Below, piece by piece: positions 43,477 through 52,480 of a stretch of 64,000 bases of DNA. The translations under genes and the position numbers were made by a program. The stretch is from Neobacillus sp. WH10 (GTDB lineage: Bacteria; Bacillota; Bacilli; Bacillales; Cytobacillaceae), in the NCBI RefSeq assembly GCF_030123405.1, contig NZ_CP126110.1, positions 3,844,001 to 3,908,000 of the forward strand, written 5' to 3'. Position 1 is the first letter of the stretch. The number at the start of each line of letters is the position of its first letter. The notes beneath the pieces were generated by a model, which saw only the letters and a program-made list of their open reading frames with translations, was not told where the DNA came from and made no database searches.

Positions 43477-44472
43477 TTACTGGTCTTCCTTCTTCTCACC
43501 TGTCATTTTCCCGATAGAACCTCTCATATCAGTATCAGCGGAAATGTTTTTAAAGTTCATATAGTCCATTACACCGAAATTACCTGATTTAAGCGCTTCA
43601 GCCATCGCAAGTGGTACTTCTGCTTCTGCTTCCACTACCTTGGCCCTCATTTCCACTACTTTCGCCTTCATCTCTTGTTCGGAAGCGACTGCCATCGCCC
43701 GACGTTCTTCTGCTTTTGCCTGAGCAATTTTCTTATCGGCTTCTGCTTGTTCTGTTTGCAATTCTGCACCAATGTTTTTACCGATATCCACATCAGCAAT
43801 ATCAATCGATAGGATTTCAAAGGCTGTACCTGCATCAAGTCCTTTTGACAATACTGTTTGTGAAATTAAATCCGGATTCTCGAGAACCTTACTATGGCTA
43901 TCCGACGAACCAATTGTTGATACAACCCCCTCACCAACACGGGCAACAACGGTTTCTTCACCGGCACCACCGACAAGGCGTTCAATATTGGCACGAACAG
44001 TGATTCTTGCTTTTGCTTTTACTTCAATACCGTTCATCGCAACACCAGCGATAAATGGTGTTTCAATTACTTTTGGATTAACACTCATTTGCACCGCTTC
44101 TAAAACATCACGTCCTGCGAGATCAATAGCCGCACAGCGTTCAAATGATAGTTCAATATTGGCACGGTGGGCGGCAATTAAGGCATTAACAACTCTGTCC
44201 ACATTCCCGCCGGCAAGGTAATGGCTTTCAAGCTGATTGGTAGTAACATTTAAACCTGCCTTATGTGCTTTAATTAACGGATTAACCACCCTGCTTGGTG
44301 TTACCCTCCTAAGCCTCATTCCAATTAATGTAAAAATACTAATACGGACTCCAGCAGCAAGTGCCGAAATCCAGAGCATGACCGGTACAAACGATAATAA
44401 AATCCCTAACAAGATTAAACCAACAACAACTACAGCTATGATAAAAATAGTTCCGCCAGATACTGCATCCAT
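43477..44472 (-). CDS. floA: Flotillin-like protein FloA
   Basis: 331 aa. N-terminal hairpin membrane segment (TIFIIAVVVVGLILLGILLSFVPVMLWISALAAGV), SPFH/YqfA domain with GVVSTIGSSDSHSKVLENPDLISQTVL, and an Ala/Glu/Lys-rich coiled coil (EQAEADKKIAQAKAEERRAMAVASEQEMKAKV). Organises functional membrane microdomains. Start at the ATG 9 nt after AGGGGG (44472); upstream TTGs are unlikely. Follows yqeZ as in B. subtilis. Confidence 0.95.
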   Translation of the reverse strand: MDAVSGGTIFIIAVVVVGLILLGILLSFVPVMLWISALAAGVRISIFTLIGMRLRRVTPSRVVNPLIKAHKAGLNVTTNQLESHYLAGGNVDRVVNALIAAHRANIELSFERCAAIDLAGRDVLEAVQMSVNPKVIETPFIAGVAMNGIEVKAKARITVRANIERLVGGAGEETVVARVGEGVVSTIGSSDSHSKVLENPDLISQTVLSKGLDAGTAFEILSIDIADVDIGKNIGAELQTEQAEADKKIAQAKAEERRAMAVASEQEMKAKVVEMRAKVVEAEAEVPLAMAEALKSGNFGVMDYMNFKNISADTDMRGSIGKMTGEKKEDQ

Positions 44473-44493
44473 TAACAACAACCCCCTAATGAC

Positions 44494-45129
44494 TTATTTA
44501 ACTTCTCTAACAACGATGCGGGCACCTTCAACCTTAATTACTTTCACTTTGGCATTCTGCTCAATAAAGTCCCCTTCACTCACGACATCGATTCGTTCAT
44601 TATGAATAATAATTGTTCCAGCCGGTCGTAAAATGGTTAATGCGGTTCCTACCTTGCCCATAAGATCTGTTCGGTTAATATTCGAAACATAGCCATCTTC
44701 TTTTCTGGCTGAATCAAATAAAACCATTTTATTAAATAGAACAAGCTTTCTACCGAAGATCTTAATCATCATAAAGAAAACAAGAATAGATATCATGATT
44801 GCAATAAAGATTGAAACCCCTATTTGCATTGCATCCTCGCCTGCTATAAAAAGGCTTAAAATTAAGGCAGTAACACCAAGCGTTCCCGCAACCGCCCCCG
44901 GCAGAAAGAACTCCAGGAAGATAAGCAGGATTCCTACGACAAATAATGTTAATGTCCCATATCCTGCAAGCCCGGCTTGAAAATGCCCATAAAAGAACAC
45001 AATAAGCGCAAATACACCAATGAATCCTGCTATCCCAAATTTCGTTGAAAAAAGCTCCAATACAATCCCAACTCCCGCAATTGTCAAGAGAACGGTTACA
45101 ACAATTGGATCAGTAATAAATTCAATCAT
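44494..45129 (-). CDS. yqeZ: NfeD-family membrane protein, short form
   Basis: 211 aa. Four or five transmembrane helices (about residues 8-135) then the soluble NfeD OB-fold (DLMGKVGTALTILRPAGTIIIHNERIDVVSEGDFIEQNAKVKVIKVEGARIVVREV). It lacks the ClpP-like N-terminal protease domain present in B. subtilis YqeZ, and the space upstream to yqeY is too small to hold it. Partner of FloA in microdomains. Confidence 0.9.
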   Translation of the reverse strand: MIEFITDPIVVTVLLTIAGVGIVLELFSTKFGIAGFIGVFALIVFFYGHFQAGLAGYGTLTLFVVGILLIFLEFFLPGAVAGTLGVTALILSLFIAGEDAMQIGVSIFIAIMISILVFFMMIKIFGRKLVLFNKMVLFDSARKEDGYVSNINRTDLMGKVGTALTILRPAGTIIIHNERIDVVSEGDFIEQNAKVKVIKVEGARIVVREVK

Positions 45130-45216
45130 TCAAGGTCCCCCTTTCTTTCTCTTTCAACTGACTCTATGTATTACGTGTAAAGAGAAAAAAGGTTTCAAAT
45201 TATTAAAAAACAACTT

Positions 45217-45252
45217 AAAAGACCGCCGGCACTAGAGCCCTGCGGTCTTTAT
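45217..45252 (-). terminator. yqeY terminator
   Basis: Nine-bp stem AAAGACCGC / GCGGTCTTT with inner pairing (CGGC / GCCC) and a short T-run. Confidence 0.75.
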
Positions 45253-45261
45253 GTCAGAATA

Positions 45262-45708
45262 CTATGAAAGGTGTTGTTGTACAAATTTATTTACGAGTGA
45301 CCCATCTGCTTTACCCTTTACTTTAGGCATAATCGCAGCCATCACTTTTCCCATTTCCGCTTTTGATTTTGCACCAACTTCAGCAATCGTTTCTTTAACG
45401 ATTTCTGACAGCTCTTCTTCTGAAAGCTGTTTCGGTAAATACAACCCAACAATGGAGAGCTCGGTATGCAATTTATCAACTAGATCTTGACGACCAGCCT
45501 TATCAAATTCATGGAGGGAGTCTTTGCGTTGCTTTACTTCGCGAGAAAGGATTGTTAACTCTTCATCCTCGGAAAGCTCTTTTGTTCCAAGCTTGATGGC
45601 TTCATTCTGCAATGAAGCTTTGACCATCCGAATGACCGAGAGTTTGTCTTTTTCCTTGTTTTTCATCGCTTGTTTCATATCATTATTTAAACGCTCGAGA
45701 AGACTCAT
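45262..45708 (-). CDS. yqeY: YqeY / GatB-domain protein
   Basis: 148 aa. Opening SLLERLNNDMKQAMKNKEKDKLSVIRMVKASLQNEAIKLG and the C-terminal helical GatB tail (AEVGAKSKAEMGKVMAAIMPKVKGKADGSLVNKFVQQHL). Resembles the tRNA-binding tail of amidotransferase subunit GatB; role not established. Cotranscribed with rpsU (15 bp apart). Confidence 0.93.
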   Translation of the reverse strand: MSLLERLNNDMKQAMKNKEKDKLSVIRMVKASLQNEAIKLGTKELSEDEELTILSREVKQRKDSLHEFDKAGRQDLVDKLHTELSIVGLYLPKQLSEEELSEIVKETIAEVGAKSKAEMGKVMAAIMPKVKGKADGSLVNKFVQQHLS

Positions 45709-45723
45709 GTATTACACCCTCTC

Positions 45724-45897
45724 TTAAAACTTACGTTTTCTTGCTGCTTCAGACTTTTTCTTACGTTTTACACTTGGTTTTTCATAAAATTCGCGCTTTC
45801 TTGCCTCTTGCAAAGTACCAGTTTTTGATACTGTACGTTTGAAGCGACGAAGAGCATCTTCAAGCGATTCGTTTTTACGAACGACGGTTTTAGACAT
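45724..45897 (-). CDS. rpsU: 30S ribosomal protein S21
   Basis: 57 aa, strongly basic: SKTVVRKNESLEDALRRFKRTVSKTGTLQEARKREFYEKPSVKRKKKSEAARKRKF. Usual length. GGAGGG lies upstream of the ATG at 45897; in-frame residues further upstream are not part of the protein. Strong promoter at 45954-45982. Confidence 0.98.
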   Translation of the reverse strand: MSKTVVRKNESLEDALRRFKRTVSKTGTLQEARKREFYEKPSVKRKKKSEAARKRKF

Positions 45898-45953
45898 TCT
45901 CTTTCCCTCCCTCCGAAACACAACACACTTACATTCAATCCATGTACCTTGCA

Positions 45954-45982
45954 ATTATAATATAACCTTGATACAAGGTCAA
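45954..45982 (-). promoter_or_regulatory. rpsU-yqeY promoter
   Basis: TTGACC (45982-45977), exactly 17 bp, TATAAT (45959-45954) on the minus strand; leader of about 50 nt. Confidence 0.75.
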
Positions 45983-46012
45983 CTGAATTTCACAATGAGT
46001 ATCATCCAATCT

Positions 46013-46127
46013 AAAGAAAACTCGCCGATTGGCGAGCCGTTAGGCGAAGACAGAGGCGTAGTTGTACTTATGCGCAGGAAGAAAGTATAAACTTGGTAAA
46101 GTTTATACTTTCTTCCCAGCTAAAAAA
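46013..46127 (+). repeat. Structured dispersed repeat A, copy 4
   Basis: Best-preserved copy: AAAGAAAACTCGCC with hairpin CTCGCC-GATT-GGCGAG, core GAAGACAGAGGCGTAGT, CTTATGCG, then a long hairpin GGAAGAAAGTATAAACTT / AAGTTTATACTTTCTTCC and AGCTAAAAAA. Lies between rpsU and yqeW, in the direction of yqeW. Confidence 0.92.
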
Positions 46128-46198
46128 TAGCCGCCTGTCTAAAAAAGTGGCATGTCCCTTCCCTCTATGCCATAGAATTAAGCGAGGGGGGCCTAGGC

Positions 46199-47140
46199 AT
46201 GCTGTACATATTATTATTTGTACTTTGTATCTTATTATTTATTTTTGGAATGACCATTATTAGGTTTGGATTATTTAATTTATCTGCAAATAAATTAAAA
46301 ACATGGTTGATTAAACTAACAAGCACGCCATTAAAAGGGATGATTACAGGGACGTTCATTACAGCCCTCCTACAAAGCAGCTCAGCTGTTATGGTCATTA
46401 CAATTGGATTAATATCAGCTAGAATTATGACCTTTCCACAGTCTATTGGTATTATTCTCGGCACCAATATCGGAACAACCTTTAAAACTGAACTGATTAC
46501 GTTTGATCTAGATGCTATCCTTGTTCCCCTTGCTATAAGTGGGGCATTTCTCATTTTATTTAATAATAAAAAAGCAAGAAGTATCGGAATGCTCCTGTTT
46601 GGAATTGCCTCAGTTTTTACAGCTATGAAGGGTTTCGAATTATTAGCACACCCATTAACAACAATGGGTTTTATCAATAAATTTATTTTATCTATTAATG
46701 ACAATCTTATCTTAAGCCTTTTAGCAGGCACTGTTATCACAGCGATTATCCAATCCAGTACTGCAATGACAGGAATTGCGATGGGATTTTTAACAGCCGG
46801 GCTTTTGCAACTCGATGCCGGCATTGCTATTGTGCTTGGAGCTAATATCGGTACATGCATTACTGCAATTATCGCAGCAATCGGTGGAGGAAAAGAATCT
46901 AAACTAGCCGCATTTGCTCATGTCTGGCTCAATGTATTTGGTGTTTTGCTGTTTATCCCGCTAATTCCGATGCTTACGGAAAACGCACCATTACTTGCCA
47001 GTAGAAAGGACGTTCAATTAGCACATATAAGTGTAATATTTAACGTGGCAACCTCATTACTTGTCTTACCATTTGCAACAAAGTTTGGTGAAATGATTTT
47101 ATATTTACATGATCGACGGCCTAAACGGCCAGTATCGTGA
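46199..47140 (+). CDS. yqeW: Na/Pi-cotransporter family protein YqeW
   Basis: 313 aa, about eight or nine transmembrane helices. Two inverted QSS repeats typical of the family: ALLQSSSAVMVITIGLISA (about residue 58) and IIQSSTAMTGIAMGFLTAG (about 181), with GTNIGTTFKTE and GANIGTCITA. Predicted sodium-dependent phosphate or other anion transport; substrate not proven. The C-terminal PhoU-like extension of longer relatives is absent. Confidence 0.92.
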   Translation: MLYILLFVLCILLFIFGMTIIRFGLFNLSANKLKTWLIKLTSTPLKGMITGTFITALLQSSSAVMVITIGLISARIMTFPQSIGIILGTNIGTTFKTELITFDLDAILVPLAISGAFLILFNNKKARSIGMLLFGIASVFTAMKGFELLAHPLTTMGFINKFILSINDNLILSLLAGTVITAIIQSSTAMTGIAMGFLTAGLLQLDAGIAIVLGANIGTCITAIIAAIGGGKESKLAAFAHVWLNVFGVLLFIPLIPMLTENAPLLASRKDVQLAHISVIFNVATSLLVLPFATKFGEMILYLHDRRPKRPVS

Positions 47141-47173
47141 GAAAAGACGGCATAATTTAGCCGTCTTTTCTAT
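47141..47173. terminator. Bidirectional terminator between yqeW and deoC
   Basis: Eleven-bp stem GAAAAGACGGC / GCCGTCTTTTC with an 8-nt loop between converging genes. Confidence 0.85.
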
Positions 47174-47244
47174 GGCATTAGCCTTTCAGAGTGACCGTTT
47201 TACGCTTTTTCCTTCTTTCACGGGCACTGTAACCACCCATTTAT

Positions 47245-47919
47245 TTAATAATCTGAGATTACATTAAGCCCATTTATGATCGCAACACTTGAACTTGCCC
47301 CAATCCTTGTTGCACCGGCCTCAATCATTTTTTGGGCATCCGCTGTACTTCGGACTCCCCCAGAGGCTTTGACTCCAATCTCCGGCCCTACTGTTTGTCT
47401 CATGAGGACAATATCTTCAACAGTAGCTCCGCCTGTTGAAAAACCTGTAGATGTTTTAACATAATCTGCACCAGCTTTTACTGAAAGCTCACAGGCACGG
47501 ATTTTCTCTTCCTTCGTTAACAGACTTGTTTCAATAATTACTTTCGTAAGTGCCCTGCCCTTCGCCACTTCAACAACGGCAAGTATATCATTTTCAACAA
47601 AGTCATCATTTTTATCCTTCAATGCACCAATATTGATGACCATATCCACTTCATCGGCACCATTTTCTATTGCATTCTTTGTTTCAAACGACTTTGTTTC
47701 TGATGTTGTGGCTCCTAAAGGAAAACCTATAACAGTACACACCTTTACAGCACTGCCTGCTAAAATTTCCTTTGAAGTACTTACCCAAGTTGGATTCACG
47801 CAAACAGAAAAGAACCCATTTTCCTTTGCTTCCTTACACAAGGATTCAATCTGTTCCCTTGTTGCTTCAGGCTTTAGTAGGGTGTGGTCAATCATCGCAG
47901 CAACATTTGTAGTTGTCAT
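47245..47919 (-). CDS. deoC: Deoxyribose-phosphate aldolase
   Basis: About 224 aa TIM barrel. Schiff-base Lys in YVKTSTGFSTGG, second Lys in GVKASGGVR, Asp in GADEVDMVINIGALK. Cleaves deoxyribose-5-phosphate to glyceraldehyde-3-phosphate and acetaldehyde. The ATG at 47919 (MTTTNVAAMIDHTLLKPEA) has AAAGGAG at 9 nt; the ATG two codons before is too close to it. In B. subtilis deoC (dra) is elsewhere, so its place beside mtaB is a local difference. Confidence 0.95.
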   Translation of the reverse strand: MTTTNVAAMIDHTLLKPEATREQIESLCKEAKENGFFSVCVNPTWVSTSKEILAGSAVKVCTVIGFPLGATTSETKSFETKNAIENGADEVDMVINIGALKDKNDDFVENDILAVVEVAKGRALTKVIIETSLLTKEEKIRACELSVKAGADYVKTSTGFSTGGATVEDIVLMRQTVGPEIGVKASGGVRSTADAQKMIEAGATRIGASSSVAIINGLNVISDY

Positions 47920-47980
47920 GTACATATGCTCCTTTCAATTTTTTATATGGAAAGAAACTTGTTGCTGACAATAGTTTGCC

Positions 47981-48012
47981 CCAAAAAAAAAGAACCCCGC
48001 GAGGTCCTTTTT
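47981..48012 (-). terminator. mtaB terminator
   Basis: Nine-base arms AAGAACCCC / GAGGTCCTT (G-U pairs on the RNA) and a T9 run on the minus strand. Confidence 0.8.
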
Positions 48013-48014
48013 CC

Positions 48015-49388
48015 TTATATAGCAGCTTCTTCTTTAGTAAAAACTTCTTCCTTAACTAACTCCGTATTGTCAACAACTCTTACAAATTGGCCTTCATTGT
48101 ACGGGTAGCCTGCTTTTGTAATTTTCACTTTAACAATTTTGCCAACCAAATCTTCTGTTGCTGGGAATACAACTTTCAAGTAATTATCTGTGTAGCCAAC
48201 ATATTTTCCAGAATTGGCATCTTCTTTGTATTCCTCTTCAGGAATCACTTCTAATACTTCCCCTTCAAACAGTGATGCGTATTCTTTTGCAAGCTGATCA
48301 GATAGGGAAATTAAGCGATGAACACGTTCATTTTTCACTTCTTCATCTACTTGATCTTCCATCCTTGCTGCAGGTGTACCAGTACGCTTAGAATATGGGA
48401 AGACATGAAGCTCAGAGAATTTATGGTCTTTAATAAAATTATACGTTTCCATAAACTCTTCTTCTGTTTCCCCCGGGAATCCAACAATTACATCAGAAGT
48501 AACAGCAAGACCTGGAAGTACTTCTTTTAGGCGATCAAGTCTTTCTCCAAAGAATTCCATCGTATATTTGCGGCGCATTCTTTTAAGAACCGAATTAGAA
48601 CCGGATTGGATTGGAATATGCAGATGACGGACAACGATATTGGAGCGGTTAATAACCTCAATCACTTCATCAGTTATTTGGCTGGCTTCAATGGAGGAAA
48701 TGCGCAAGCGCTCCAAACCTTTTACATTTGCTTCTAAATCTCGAAGGAGCATCGCTAAATTATAATCCTTCATGTCTTCTCCATAACCGCCAGTATGAAT
48801 ACCAGTTAACACGATTTCCTTGTATCCCGCATCTACTAGCTGCTGTGCTTGATGGATAACTTCTTTTGGATCACGAGATCTCATAAGTCCGCGGGCCCAT
48901 GGAATAATACAGAAGGTACAGAAATTATTGCACCCCTCTTGGATTTTTAAAGAGGCACGTGTTCTATCCGTAAAGGAAGGGACATCAAGTTCTTCATAAA
49001 CGCGGTTCTTCATGATATTCCCCACACCATTTATCGGCTGGCGTTCCGCTTTATATTGTTCAATGTAGTCGAGCATTTTTACACGATCCTGCGTTCCAAC
49101 TACAATATCAACACCAGGAATGGCCATTATTTCTGCAGGCGATGTTTGCGCATAACATCCAGTGACACAAATAACGGCATCAGGATTTTTCCTGACAGCC
49201 CGTCGGATCACCTGACGGCTTTTTTTATCCCCAGTATTCGTAACCGTACATGTATTGATAATATATACATCGGAATTCGATTCAAAATCAACCCGTTCGT
49301 AGCCTTCCTGTTTAAACAACTGCCAGATGGCTTCTGTTTCATAATGGTTCACCTTACATCCAAGTGTATGAAACGCTACTGTTGCCAT
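48015..49388 (-). CDS. mtaB: tRNA t6A37 methylthiotransferase MtaB
   Basis: 457 aa radical-SAM enzyme. N-terminal UPF0004 domain with three cluster Cys (TLGCKVNHYE, INTCTVTNTGDKKSR, VTGCYAQ), radical-SAM triad CNNFCTFC, and a C-terminal TRAM domain (YVGYTDNYLKVVFPATEDLVGKIVKVKITKAGYPYNEGQFV). Converts t6A to ms2t6A at position 37. Start at the ATG at 49388 after GAGGTGAG. Last gene of the dnaK-prmA-rsmE chain; B. subtilis yqeV. Confidence 0.96.
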   Translation of the reverse strand: MATVAFHTLGCKVNHYETEAIWQLFKQEGYERVDFESNSDVYIINTCTVTNTGDKKSRQVIRRAVRKNPDAVICVTGCYAQTSPAEIMAIPGVDIVVGTQDRVKMLDYIEQYKAERQPINGVGNIMKNRVYEELDVPSFTDRTRASLKIQEGCNNFCTFCIIPWARGLMRSRDPKEVIHQAQQLVDAGYKEIVLTGIHTGGYGEDMKDYNLAMLLRDLEANVKGLERLRISSIEASQITDEVIEVINRSNIVVRHLHIPIQSGSNSVLKRMRRKYTMEFFGERLDRLKEVLPGLAVTSDVIVGFPGETEEEFMETYNFIKDHKFSELHVFPYSKRTGTPAARMEDQVDEEVKNERVHRLISLSDQLAKEYASLFEGEVLEVIPEEEYKEDANSGKYVGYTDNYLKVVFPATEDLVGKIVKVKITKAGYPYNEGQFVRVVDNTELVKEEVFTKEEAAI

Positions 49389-49396
49389 TTGTAAAC

Positions 49397-50146
49397 TCAC
49401 CTCAATAGTTCAAAATGATAAGAAATGGCCGCAAGTGCATACAATGGGGCCGTTTCCGTTCTTAATATTCGCGGGCCTAACCCGCATAAGCCAAACCCAT
49501 GTTCCTTTAAAAGCTGAACCTCTTCATTCGCTAATCCGCCTTCTGGCCCAAAAACCAAAAGTAATGATTCACCTTTGATTATTTTTTTGAGAGTCGATGA
49601 AAAAACAGATGTCTCACCATTTCTGCTTTCTTCCTCAAAGGCTGCTAATTTATAATTAAAATCCTTGCTTTTGGCAAGCATTTCTTTAAAGCTCATCGGA
49701 CTTACAATTTCAGGCATAAATGCACGATGGGATTGTTCTGCAGCTTCTTTCGCAATTTTTTGCCATCTTTCTATTTTCTTTGCTGCTTTTTTTTCATCCC
49801 ATTTAACGACAGAGCGGTTTGCTGCAAATGGTAGAAACTGATGTGCACCTAGTTCCGTACCCTTTTGGATAATCCATTCTAGCTTGTCCCCTTTTGGCAG
49901 CCCGCTTGCTATCGTAATTGAAATCGGAAGTTCTGTAACCTCATCTTTCCATTGTACAACGTCTACAACGACACTTTCATCGGTAATTTCTGCAAGCCTG
50001 CATACTGCTTGTTTTCCTTCCGGATCTACACAAATGATTTGATCGCCGATTTGCATGCGCATAACCTTCACAATATGATGGCGGTCTTCTTCAACAATGA
50101 AAAAACGATCATCATTCGCTTGTTTGTTCACAAAGTAGCGTTGCAC
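49397..50146 (-). CDS. rsmE: 16S rRNA m3U1498 methyltransferase RsmE
   Basis: 249 aa SPOUT methyltransferase. N-terminal PUA-like part (MQRYFVNKQANDDRFFIVEEDRHHIVKVMRM), C-terminal knot with LVFGPEGGLANEEV and LGPRILRTETAPLYALAAISYHFE. B. subtilis yqeU. Lies 8 bp before mtaB and about 110 bp after prmA with a terminator between. Confidence 0.95.
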   Translation of the reverse strand: MQRYFVNKQANDDRFFIVEEDRHHIVKVMRMQIGDQIICVDPEGKQAVCRLAEITDESVVVDVVQWKDEVTELPISITIASGLPKGDKLEWIIQKGTELGAHQFLPFAANRSVVKWDEKKAAKKIERWQKIAKEAAEQSHRAFMPEIVSPMSFKEMLAKSKDFNYKLAAFEEESRNGETSVFSSTLKKIIKGESLLLVFGPEGGLANEEVQLLKEHGFGLCGLGPRILRTETAPLYALAAISYHFELLR

Positions 50147-50221
50147 ACCTTTGCACCCTCTCTAAAACAATTTACTCCTTATTTTACATAAGATAAAGTA
50201 AGATTAAAAGAAAGAAATAAT

Positions 50222-50250
50222 AAAAAGGGGTCCTCTTTAAACCCCTTTTT
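50222..50250 (-). terminator. Terminator after prmA
   Basis: Nine-bp stem AAAAAGGGG / CCCCTTTTT, 11-nt loop. It should reduce flow from the heat-shock operon into rsmE-mtaB. Confidence 0.85.
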
Positions 50251-50255
50251 CATCA

Positions 50256-51197
50256 TTATATCCTTTTAGCAATAATGGCAACCCAATCTTCCATCAGCAT
50301 CGTTTCTGAAATTTCAAATCCTGCTGCAACAATGGCATCTTTCACCTGGTCCTTTTTCTGCTGAATAATTCCAGATGCAATAAACACCCCACCCGGTTTA
50401 ACTACACTGGCAACATCATCAGTGAATCGTAAAATAACTTCCGCTAAAATATTCGCTACAACCACATCGGCTGAATCTTCTTCTACCCCATCCAGGAGGT
50501 TATTTTGGGAAATGGATACTATTTTACTTACCTTATTTAACTTGATATTCAATTTTGCTGATGTTACAGCCACTTCATCAAGATCATAGGCACTAACATC
50601 CTCTGCACCAAGCATAGCTGCAGCAATGCTGAGTACCCCAGAGCCAGTTCCAACATCAATCACTCGGTCACCAGGACGAACAGTTCTTTCAAGGGCTTGG
50701 ATACACATGACAGTTGTTGGATGTGTCCCCGTACCAAACGCCATACCAGGGTCTAATTCAATAATTAATTCATCACTGTTGACAGGTTCATACATCTCCC
50801 AAGTAGGGACAATCGTGAACTTTTCAGAAATTTTAACAGGGTTATAATATTTTTTCCAAGCGGTTGCCCACTCTTCTTCGTTTACTTCGCTAATCGTTAC
50901 TTTATTTAAACCCAAATCAATATCATAAATAATGAGGTTATTGATTGATTCCTTAATAGCTTCAACGGTTTCTCCTAAGAAACTGTTAACAGGCAGATAG
51001 GCTTTAACAATAACGCCTTCCTCCGGATAATCATCTGGATTGAGTTGGTAGATTTCGCCGAATTGATCTTCCCTTTTCTTTGTCAATTCAAAGGGATCTT
51101 CAATGACTACACCGCTCGCCCCAGCTTCATGCAATATATGTGAAATAGGTTCGATCGCCTCATTTGTTGTGTGGATACTAATTTCTGACCACTTCAT
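50256..51197 (-). CDS. prmA: Ribosomal protein L11 methyltransferase
   Basis: 313 aa. N-terminal substrate domain (MKWSEISIHTTNEAIEPISHILHEAGASGVVIED), linker with LDPGMAFGTGTHPTTVMCIQ, SAM site VIDVGTGSGVLSIAAAML, and NILAEVI. Trimethylates L11. Follows dnaJ by 17 bp, the usual Bacillus arrangement. Confidence 0.96.
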   Translation of the reverse strand: MKWSEISIHTTNEAIEPISHILHEAGASGVVIEDPFELTKKREDQFGEIYQLNPDDYPEEGVIVKAYLPVNSFLGETVEAIKESINNLIIYDIDLGLNKVTISEVNEEEWATAWKKYYNPVKISEKFTIVPTWEMYEPVNSDELIIELDPGMAFGTGTHPTTVMCIQALERTVRPGDRVIDVGTGSGVLSIAAAMLGAEDVSAYDLDEVAVTSAKLNIKLNKVSKIVSISQNNLLDGVEEDSADVVVANILAEVILRFTDDVASVVKPGGVFIASGIIQQKKDQVKDAIVAAGFEISETMLMEDWVAIIAKRI

Positions 51198-51214
51198 TCT
51201 ACCAACTCCAATCC

Positions 51215-52339
51215 TTACTCGCTTTTAAAAGCACGTTTTACTTTTGAGAAAAAACTTTCTTCATGGTCACCAATAGGAGATGAGCCGCTAATCTCTGCAA
51301 ATTCTTTGAGAAGCTGCTTTTGTTTATCTGAAAGTTTTGTTGGTGTGATAATCCGGACGATAATGTACTGATCGCCTACCCCATACCCACGTACATTTGG
51401 AATTCCTTTTCCTTTCAAACGGAACTTTTTACCCGTTTGTGTACCTGCCGGGATTTTAAGCTTTACTTTTCCGTTTAAAGAAGGTACCTCAATTTCATCA
51501 CCCAATGATGCTTGAACAAACGTAATTGGCATTTCACAATAAATATCATCGCCATCTCTTTCAAAGAACTCATGCTGGCGTACTTGGAAAACAACATAAA
51601 GGTCTCCAGCAGGTCCGCCATTAATTCCTGCTTCCCCTTGACCAGCCATACGAAGCTGTTGGCCATCATCAATGCCTGCAGGAATTTTAACATGAATTTT
51701 CTTACGCTTTTGCACTTTTCCTTTACCGCCGCAGGTAGAACATTTATGTTTAATTTCTTTCCCCGTGCCATTACAGTGATGGCATGAACGACGATTAACA
51801 ATTCTTCCAAATGGGGTATTTTGTTCCACATTTAACTGCCCTGTTCCGTGACAGTGTTGACACGTCTCAGGTTTCGTTCCAGGCTTTGCACCGGAGCCGC
51901 TGCATGTACTACATGTTTCTTCACGTGGAATTTCAATATCTGTTTCTTTTCCAAATGCTGCTTCTTCAAAAGAAACAGTCATTGTATACTGTAGGTCGGC
52001 ACCTTGTCTTGGCGCATTTGGATCACGTCTTCTAGAACCGCCACCCCCAAAGAATGTATTAAAGATATCTTCGAAGCCGCCAAAATCAGCACCACCGCCA
52101 AACCCCCCAAAGCCTTGGTTTGGATCAGTATGGCCGAATTGGTCATAATGAGCCTTCTTCTGATCATCGCTTAACACTTCATAAGCTTCAGCAATTTCCT
52201 TAAATTTATCTGCCGCATCCGGCTCTTTATTAATATCTGGATGATATTGTTTAGAGAGCTTACGATATGCTTTTTTTATTTCATCCTTTGAAGCGCCCTT
52301 ACTTACACCAAGCACTTCATAGTAATCTCGTTTACTCAT
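51215..52339 (-). CDS. dnaJ: Chaperone DnaJ
   Basis: 374 aa. J-domain with HPD (YRKLSKQYHPDINKEPDA), Gly/Phe region (GGFGGFGGGADFGGFEDIFNTFFGGG), four zinc repeats C-x-x-C-x-G-x-G (CSTCSGSG, CQHCHGTG, CHHCNGTG, CSTCGGKG), C-terminal substrate domains. Co-chaperone stimulating DnaK. Start MSKRDYYEVLGVS at 52339; the in-frame extension upstream is not conserved. Confidence 0.97.
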   Translation of the reverse strand: MSKRDYYEVLGVSKGASKDEIKKAYRKLSKQYHPDINKEPDAADKFKEIAEAYEVLSDDQKKAHYDQFGHTDPNQGFGGFGGGADFGGFEDIFNTFFGGGGSRRRDPNAPRQGADLQYTMTVSFEEAAFGKETDIEIPREETCSTCSGSGAKPGTKPETCQHCHGTGQLNVEQNTPFGRIVNRRSCHHCNGTGKEIKHKCSTCGGKGKVQKRKKIHVKIPAGIDDGQQLRMAGQGEAGINGGPAGDLYVVFQVRQHEFFERDGDDIYCEMPITFVQASLGDEIEVPSLNGKVKLKIPAGTQTGKKFRLKGKGIPNVRGYGVGDQYIIVRIITPTKLSDKQKQLLKEFAEISGSSPIGDHEESFFSKVKRAFKSE

Positions 52340-52403
52340 GATTACCACTCCCGAATCTGTCACATAAAAATTATTCTAACACCGATATTGGTGCTATTGC
52401 AAT

Positions 52404-52442
52404 AAAAAAGCCAAAGCAGCTAAACTGACTTTGGCTTTTTCT
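52404..52442 (-). terminator. Terminator between dnaK and dnaJ
   Basis: Twelve-bp stem AAAAAGCCAAAG / CTTTGGCTTTTT. With repeat B it splits dnaK from dnaJ by about 265 bp; dnaJ would then depend on readthrough or a separate promoter. Confidence 0.85.
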
Positions 52443-52480
52443 ATAAGAAATCAAAGAAATCCCCTTTTGACTTCAATAAC

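Noticed and set aside
43611..44221. 130- and 149-aa plus-strand reading frames
   Set aside because: Shadows of floA coding sequence on the opposite strand; no ribosome site and no recognisable domain.
46165..46860. 231-aa minus-strand reading frame
   Set aside because: Antisense shadow of yqeW; the composition (Ile/Pro/Asn-rich) is that of a reversed membrane gene and there is no ribosome site.
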